Shown one piece after another: positions 30,801-34,536 of a stretch of DNA of 34,536 nt (positions within the stretch are counted from its first letter, which is position 1; every line of letters begins with the position of its first letter). A program made the position numbers and the translations under genes. Source of the stretch: Astrocystis sublimbata (lineage: Eukaryota; Ascomycota; Sordariomycetes; Xylariales; Xylariaceae); NCBI GenBank assembly GCA_022453515.1, contig JAJNNY010000127.1, positions 1-34,536 on the forward strand. Direction: 5' to 3'. The notes below the pieces were generated by a model. That model did no database searches. It saw only the letters and a program-made list of their open reading frames with translations, and was not told the origin of the DNA.

Positions 30801-31882
30801 TTCATGGTTGATCCAGGGGGCCATGCTGATGTGCCACCCTTGAGAAGGTCCAACTCGAGTGCCAAAAAGGGTATATCAGGCCTCTTTGGTGGTTTCAAGT
30901 CATCAAATTCTCGCTCCGAGGCCCGTCCCGAGGCCCGCCCAGAGCCCCGCCGTCGGAGCACATATCATCCGACCGACGACGAGGGACGACCTGATAAGCG
31001 AGCAAGGCGATCACGAGGAATGAGTAACGCAGACGCGGACATGGACGCTGACCGTGAAGCTCGACGTGCTGCTCGGCGAGCAGCACGAGAACAGAAGGAG
31101 GCCGAAGAGACTCGACGTGCCAAGGACCCTCGTCGTGATAGACGCCGACAACAAGATGATGAGGAGGAAGAAGAGGCGCGTCGGCAGGAAGATCGGGAGG
31201 CGCGTCGAGCGGAGCGGAGGGCTGCACGAGAGCGTGAAGCCCAAAGACTTGCAGGTGAAGAGGCTGACAGATCAGATCGGCGGCGGCGGAGGCGACTCGA
31301 AAAGGAAGCCGCCGCTGCTGCGGAAGCGGAGGCAGAAGCTCGTCGGGCCGCCCGAGCCGATCGAAGGCGACCGCGGCATGGTGAAGGATCCGAAGACGAG
31401 GAACGACGACGAAGGCGCGAAGCCAGACGGGCGGAGAAGGCCGGTCGCAACCGTTCTATGCCCACGGCAGACCACGTGTATCCGCGAGAACGTTCATCAA
31501 GGCACACAGACGATGATTACGCCAAGAGCAGGACACCGAATTGGCCTCATTCTGGTACGAGTTCGTGGGTGAAAGAACACTCAGATGCTGGTCCACCACC
31601 GGAGGACGGGTTTATGACTGATGCTCCTCCAGCAACGGATGACGAGGAAGCCCGACGTGCTGCCGGCGAGCTGCCCGTCGGCGGGAACGGGAGAGAGCCG
31701 ACGAAGCGAACCGAGAGTACGAAGACGATCAGAAACGAAGACGTGCACGGCGTGAGGAACGAGAGCGCCGAGACCGTCGACCAGGCGGGTCCGATGGTAG
31801 CGGGGAAAAGGCTCAGCGCGAACCCGTCTTCATGGATACGACTCCTCGAAACAGCTGGTGGCGAAAACTGACGGGATCATGA
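27892..31882 (+). CDS. Large charged repeat protein, 5' truncated, four frameshifts in this copy (right arm)
   Basis: This is the mirror of the left-arm gene and encodes the same protein. Exons are 27892-29499, 29575-30722 and 30780-31882; the stop is TGA at 31880-31882 when the correct frame is kept. Frame errors here are one missing A in the run at 27908-27913, one missing A near 28664, one missing A near 30388 (CGACAGAG versus CGACAAGAG in the left arm) and one missing C near 31663 (GCTGCCGGCG versus GCTGCCCGGCG). The left arm is intact at each of these points and broken at others, so only the consensus of both arms gives a continuous frame ending NSWWRKLTGS. The simplest uncorrected reading of exon 3 ends ten bases early in a wrong frame. 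This is not an independent paralogue. Confidence 0.78.
28034..29221 (+). repeat. Coding minisatellite: AAREAEE-x octapeptide blocks (right arm)
   Basis: This is the mirror of 26576-27718. Block 1 runs from 28034 to about 28261 (eight units plus a longer variant) and block 2 from 28475 to about 28666 (eight units). Smaller groups lie near 28805-28877 and 29098-29221. The eight-residue period does not match a heptad coiled coil; the Arg/Glu spacing would suit a long charged single helix (inference). Confidence 0.83.
29500..29574 (+). other. Intron 1 of the large repeat gene (mirror copy)
   Basis: This is a 75-nt intron with donor GTAAGT and acceptor ATACAG, phase 0, identical to the left-arm intron 26156-26230. 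The exon frames on both sides agree exactly across it. Confidence 0.88.
30723..30779 (+). other. Intron 2 of the large repeat gene (mirror copy)
   Basis: This is a 57-nt intron with donor GTGAAT, branch site TACTGAC at 30762-30768, and acceptor AATAG, phase 0. Read through, it gives a stop just before the acceptor; spliced, it joins ...ARKRSK to AKPDDDYFMVDP.... Confidence 0.86.
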
Positions 31883-33330
31883 AAATTTCTGGCGTAGCAT
31901 CCCAGGCTTCGGTCTGAAATCGATACAGGGAACGTGTTTTGCTCAGCGTGTGTGCGTGTGTTATTTGATGTTAATCTAGGCTGGACTGCACATATACCCT
32001 TGGATATATTTTTGTGGCTACCCACTAATCACTAGGCTGCTTAGCCGCCCACGACATGGGTAGGGCGCGACATGGCCGCATGCTGAAGAGAGGCAGGCCT
32101 CTCCCAGCTTTTATCATGGGTATGGACGGCCCAGAATTTGAGCGTGGTCAGTTACTCAGGTGTATACAGAGGCTTGCAATATATCAGAAGTGTCTGTGCC
32201 ACCAATGCACAAGAAGAGGAACTGTTGGAAAGACGAAGGAAAGATTATACGGAAGGCATGCTAGTAAAGAAACATGGCTCCCTGTCCAGAGCATGGTGGA
32301 GAGGTTAGGTTGAGTGTCGTATTGTACACAGCAGTGGAACTATCATATTAGGTATCTATCTCACTTGGTGTCTCATGGGCCATGACTTTGGGCAGGAAAT
32401 TTCACGCCCTTCTAATAGGTAGACTAAAATAAGACGCTGTTTGCTCACTTCCCTCATCTTGTATGTAGATACTCTCACCTCAAATCTGACTTGGATTCCT
32501 AGGTAACCTAAGTAAGTACTAGGTATCAGTCCTACCATATAACGAATGGTGTTTTGTAAAACTTTCTACATGCCCCTAGCTTTTAGCAAGTGAAGTAAAT
32601 GTTATTTCACCTGTTACTGTGCACTATGTAAATATGAGCTCAATGTGCTTGCTGTATGTTTGTCAAGTGCATTGGGCATCTTGTCAGCAGGCGGCCGTAC
32701 AGCAGACGTTGGTGATATGGCAGGTCCCGCATGGCGTGTCTAACAGGTGTAGAGGCTTGTGTTACACACAAGGACACTGTTTGTAAGCCCAGTGGTGATA
32801 CTTGATCAAAACCTTATACTTAGTTGGCATGGCAAGCTTTGTATGCTTGGAACTTGTAAGGTTACAACTGTTGGAGCAGCTTGTAGTGCAATCTGTGTGA
32901 CATTTGATATATGTAACTACCTACTTACTACATGTGATGTATCAAGTTTCCTACCGTGGTGGAGAAGGATAGAGAGGTGTAGTCCTCAGCTTCTTGTATA
33001 CTTGTTGTCTCATTGCTTACCTGGCACATACTTATATGCCATGGGTAGCTACATGATCTAATAATGGAGGCGTAGAACTTGAAGCTGTGTAACCAAGGGA
33101 ATAATCTACTGCATAGATACCCAACTTGAGGGCAAGCAATTGAAGCAATAGGTAGGTATGCTAAGTACATACTATCTGTACATATAAGTCACACGTCCTG
33201 TTCTAGGGAAGCACAGCAGGAAGGAAGGCAGGAGCCCCCACCAAGCAAACAACCAATCCACCCAACAACACCCAAGCTATTAACAATAACAACGTGAGGA
33301 ATGACACAGCTGAGAACAACAACAACCAAG
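31883..33330. other. Intergenic mirror of 22405-23848
   Basis: This holds the presumed 3' UTR of the large gene and the 5' flank of the tRNA. Compared with the left arm it has several one-base length differences (for example near 32058, 32130, 32225, 32290, 32440 and 32650). No gene is supported. Confidence 0.6.
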
Positions 33331-33402
33331 GCACTCGTAGAGTAGTAGTTAACTCATTCCTCTCCCAAAGGAAAGACCCGGGTGCGAATCCCGGCGGGTG
33401 CA
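33331..33402 (+). tRNA. tRNA-Gly(CCC), mirror copy
   Basis: Base for base the same cloverleaf as at 22333-22404, on the opposite strand. All stems are perfect apart from one T-G pair in the acceptor stem; the anticodon is CCC. Being identical in both arms, the unusual A18 and G55 are unlikely to be read errors. It is probably the same gene rather than a second copy. Confidence 0.78.
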
Positions 33403-33403
33403 G

Positions 33404-33409
33404 TTTTTT
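33404..33409 (+). terminator. Pol III terminator of tRNA-Gly (mirror)
   Basis: A T6 run begins one base after the tRNA discriminator base, mirroring 22326-22331. Confidence 0.72.
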
Positions 33410-34312
33410 CTCTGCCATGCTGATACTTTTCCTTCCATTTCTTTTTGTTTTCCGTCCGTCTCTTATCCCCATTGATGTTCAACCACGTCTTGTGATTCAC
33501 TGTATATATATAACATCCTGTTCTGATGCTAATTACTAATTACTGTGTTTATTGCACCTGTAATGGCGCATGTTGAATGCATCATGTGTGTGACTGCTGT
33601 GGTCTGTGGTGGACAGGTTGGTGTTGCATGCTACCTACAACCTACCTACCTACTTATCAGAGCAGCCTTTTCTTGTTCCTTTCTCAAACCATTTATTTCA
33701 TTATTTTACCTGATCTAACTTTACTTGTGAACACGTATAAGCTGCACTGCTGCTCTAGGGAAATGGCCCAAATAATCTATTTTATTCTATGACATATGGT
33801 ATCTCTTTATCATCGCACTGTACTGGGCTAGTCACATAGACGTCACTTCTGTGGCGGCCTCACAAAAAACCAATTCCCAGAAAGCTGAACAGTATAAGGG
33901 CTGCATGCATTTACAATGTAGACAGAGGCCTCTTTATTCCATTGACAACCTTGACTCTCTTTCTCCATCTGTCCATTACAATGCCCCTGCTATCTTTGAA
34001 GATGAGTACATGAAAGGCCGTACTTGCACAAACCTGTTGTAGACCCTGGGGAGTCTTGACAGATCGCAATAGAGACAAGATATATAAAGCTCGATGGTGA
34101 ACATGAACCATGGCCATAGCAATCTCAGCCTATATATAAGATAAGCTATATATATATATATTCAACAGCATCAACAACATGCAATGCAAATCAAATCGAT
34201 AAATAACAAGAGAAAACACATAACAAACAGCCAGGCCAAGCTCGCATCAACAACTTACTTACCTACCTACCACATATTATCTTATCTATCTATTAAGGTA
34301 GACAGAAAGACC
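33410..34312. other. AT-rich intergenic mirror of 21426-22325
   Basis: This contains the mirrored microsatellites (CTACC tract near 33631-33653; TTACCTACC tract near 34255-34271) and an AT dinucleotide run near 34146-34161 that is one base shorter than in the left arm. No gene is supported. Confidence 0.6.
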
Positions 34313-34522
34313 ATGTGCTACTCGGAGAATAAGCACACGGCGTGTGCCCAATGCGGCTCAATCACGTCGTTCGAGCATCACATGCATAAATGCTTCGCGG
34401 TGCTGAAGGCGAGAGGGGGTTTCGGGGGATGCGGGCGGTCGCAAGGGCCGTATAAGACGCGGGAAAAGCGTGGGACGTGCAGGGAATGTAGACAGACAAT
34501 TGAAATCAGAGAGGCACTATGA
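34313..34522 (+). CDS. Small Cys/His-rich protein, 69 residues (mirror copy)
   Basis: This is identical in protein sequence to the left-arm copy at 21216-21425. It ends EIREAL-stop only 14 bases before the window ends. It is almost certainly the same gene seen on the opposite strand because of the palindrome, so it should not be counted as a paralogue. Confidence 0.55.
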   Translation: MCYSENKHTACAQCGSITSFEHHMHKCFAVLKARGGFGGCGRSQGPYKTREKRGTCRECRQTIEIREAL

Positions 34523-34536
34523 ATTTTGCACCCACG

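Larger units (their letters stand above)
27892..34536 (-). repeat. Right arm of the inverted repeat (mirror copy)
   Basis: This is the reverse complement of the left arm, running from the fold point to the last base of the window. It differs from the left arm only by single-base indels such as 6 versus 7 A (27908-27913), 4 versus 3 T (homopolymer in 33447-33451) and 3 versus 2 G (near 32058). I saw no clear substitution. It is probably a return pass over the same molecule and should not be counted as a second locus. Confidence 0.96.

Noticed and set aside
21202..34536. Transposon or giant hairpin element with terminal inverted repeats
   Set aside because: There is no transposase, replicase or target-site duplication. 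The arms hold ordinary single-copy genes and a tRNA, and the outer edge simply coincides with the window end.
34500..34536. Telomere or chromosome end at the right edge
   Set aside because: No TTAGGG-type repeats are present; the sequence is the mirror of internal DNA at 21202.

Overview
The informative half of this window (17519-34536) looks like nuclear DNA of a filamentous ascomycete (Pezizomycotina). The evidence is a fungal-type adenylate cyclase (leucine-rich repeats, PP2C-like domain, class III cyclase domain, in that order), short spliceosomal introns of 57-75 nt with fungal branch sites (TGCTAAC, TACTGAC), a Pol III tRNA gene, and AT-rich intergenic DNA with GGTA/TACC microsatellites. 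I cannot narrow the lineage further by eye.

Layout. (1) 1-17518 is pure A with no information; it is most likely a sequencing, assembly or fill artefact. (2) 17519-20464 (+) encodes the last ~962 residues of adenylate cyclase. It is cut off at its 5' side by the poly-A in an open frame and carries two single-base frameshifts and one 57-nt intron. (3) 20465-21201 is the cyclase 3' flank, with no gene seen. (4) 21202-34536 is one giant imperfect palindrome: a left arm (about 21202-27840), an unpaired loop of about 50 bp (about 27841-27891), and a right arm (about 27892-34536) that is the reverse complement of the left. Every feature there appears twice in mirror image: a 69-residue Cys/His-rich ORF, a tRNA-Gly(CCC) gene, and a large gene of three visible exons for a charged, repetitive, probably helical and disordered protein. 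The 5' end of that gene is missing because the palindrome folds back inside it.

The arms differ by single-base length changes, almost all in homopolymers or short repeats; I found no clear substitution. In the large gene I count ten such differences, and neither arm alone keeps the reading frame: where one arm is broken, the other is intact. That is expected if both strands of one molecule were read in succession (a fold-back read) with independent errors, and not if the duplication is old. No C-to-T drift (RIP-like) is seen either. The real locus is therefore best read as 17519 to about 27891: adenylate cyclase (+), then the Cys/His ORF (-), the tRNA (-) and the large repeat protein (-), with 27892-34536 a return pass.

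No new biological system is evident. The items most worth following up are the modular repeat protein, the tRNA-Gly with both partners of the usual 18-55 elbow pair changed, and the quality problem itself (poly-A plus palindrome), which would create false genes, false duplications and false pseudogenes if taken at face value.
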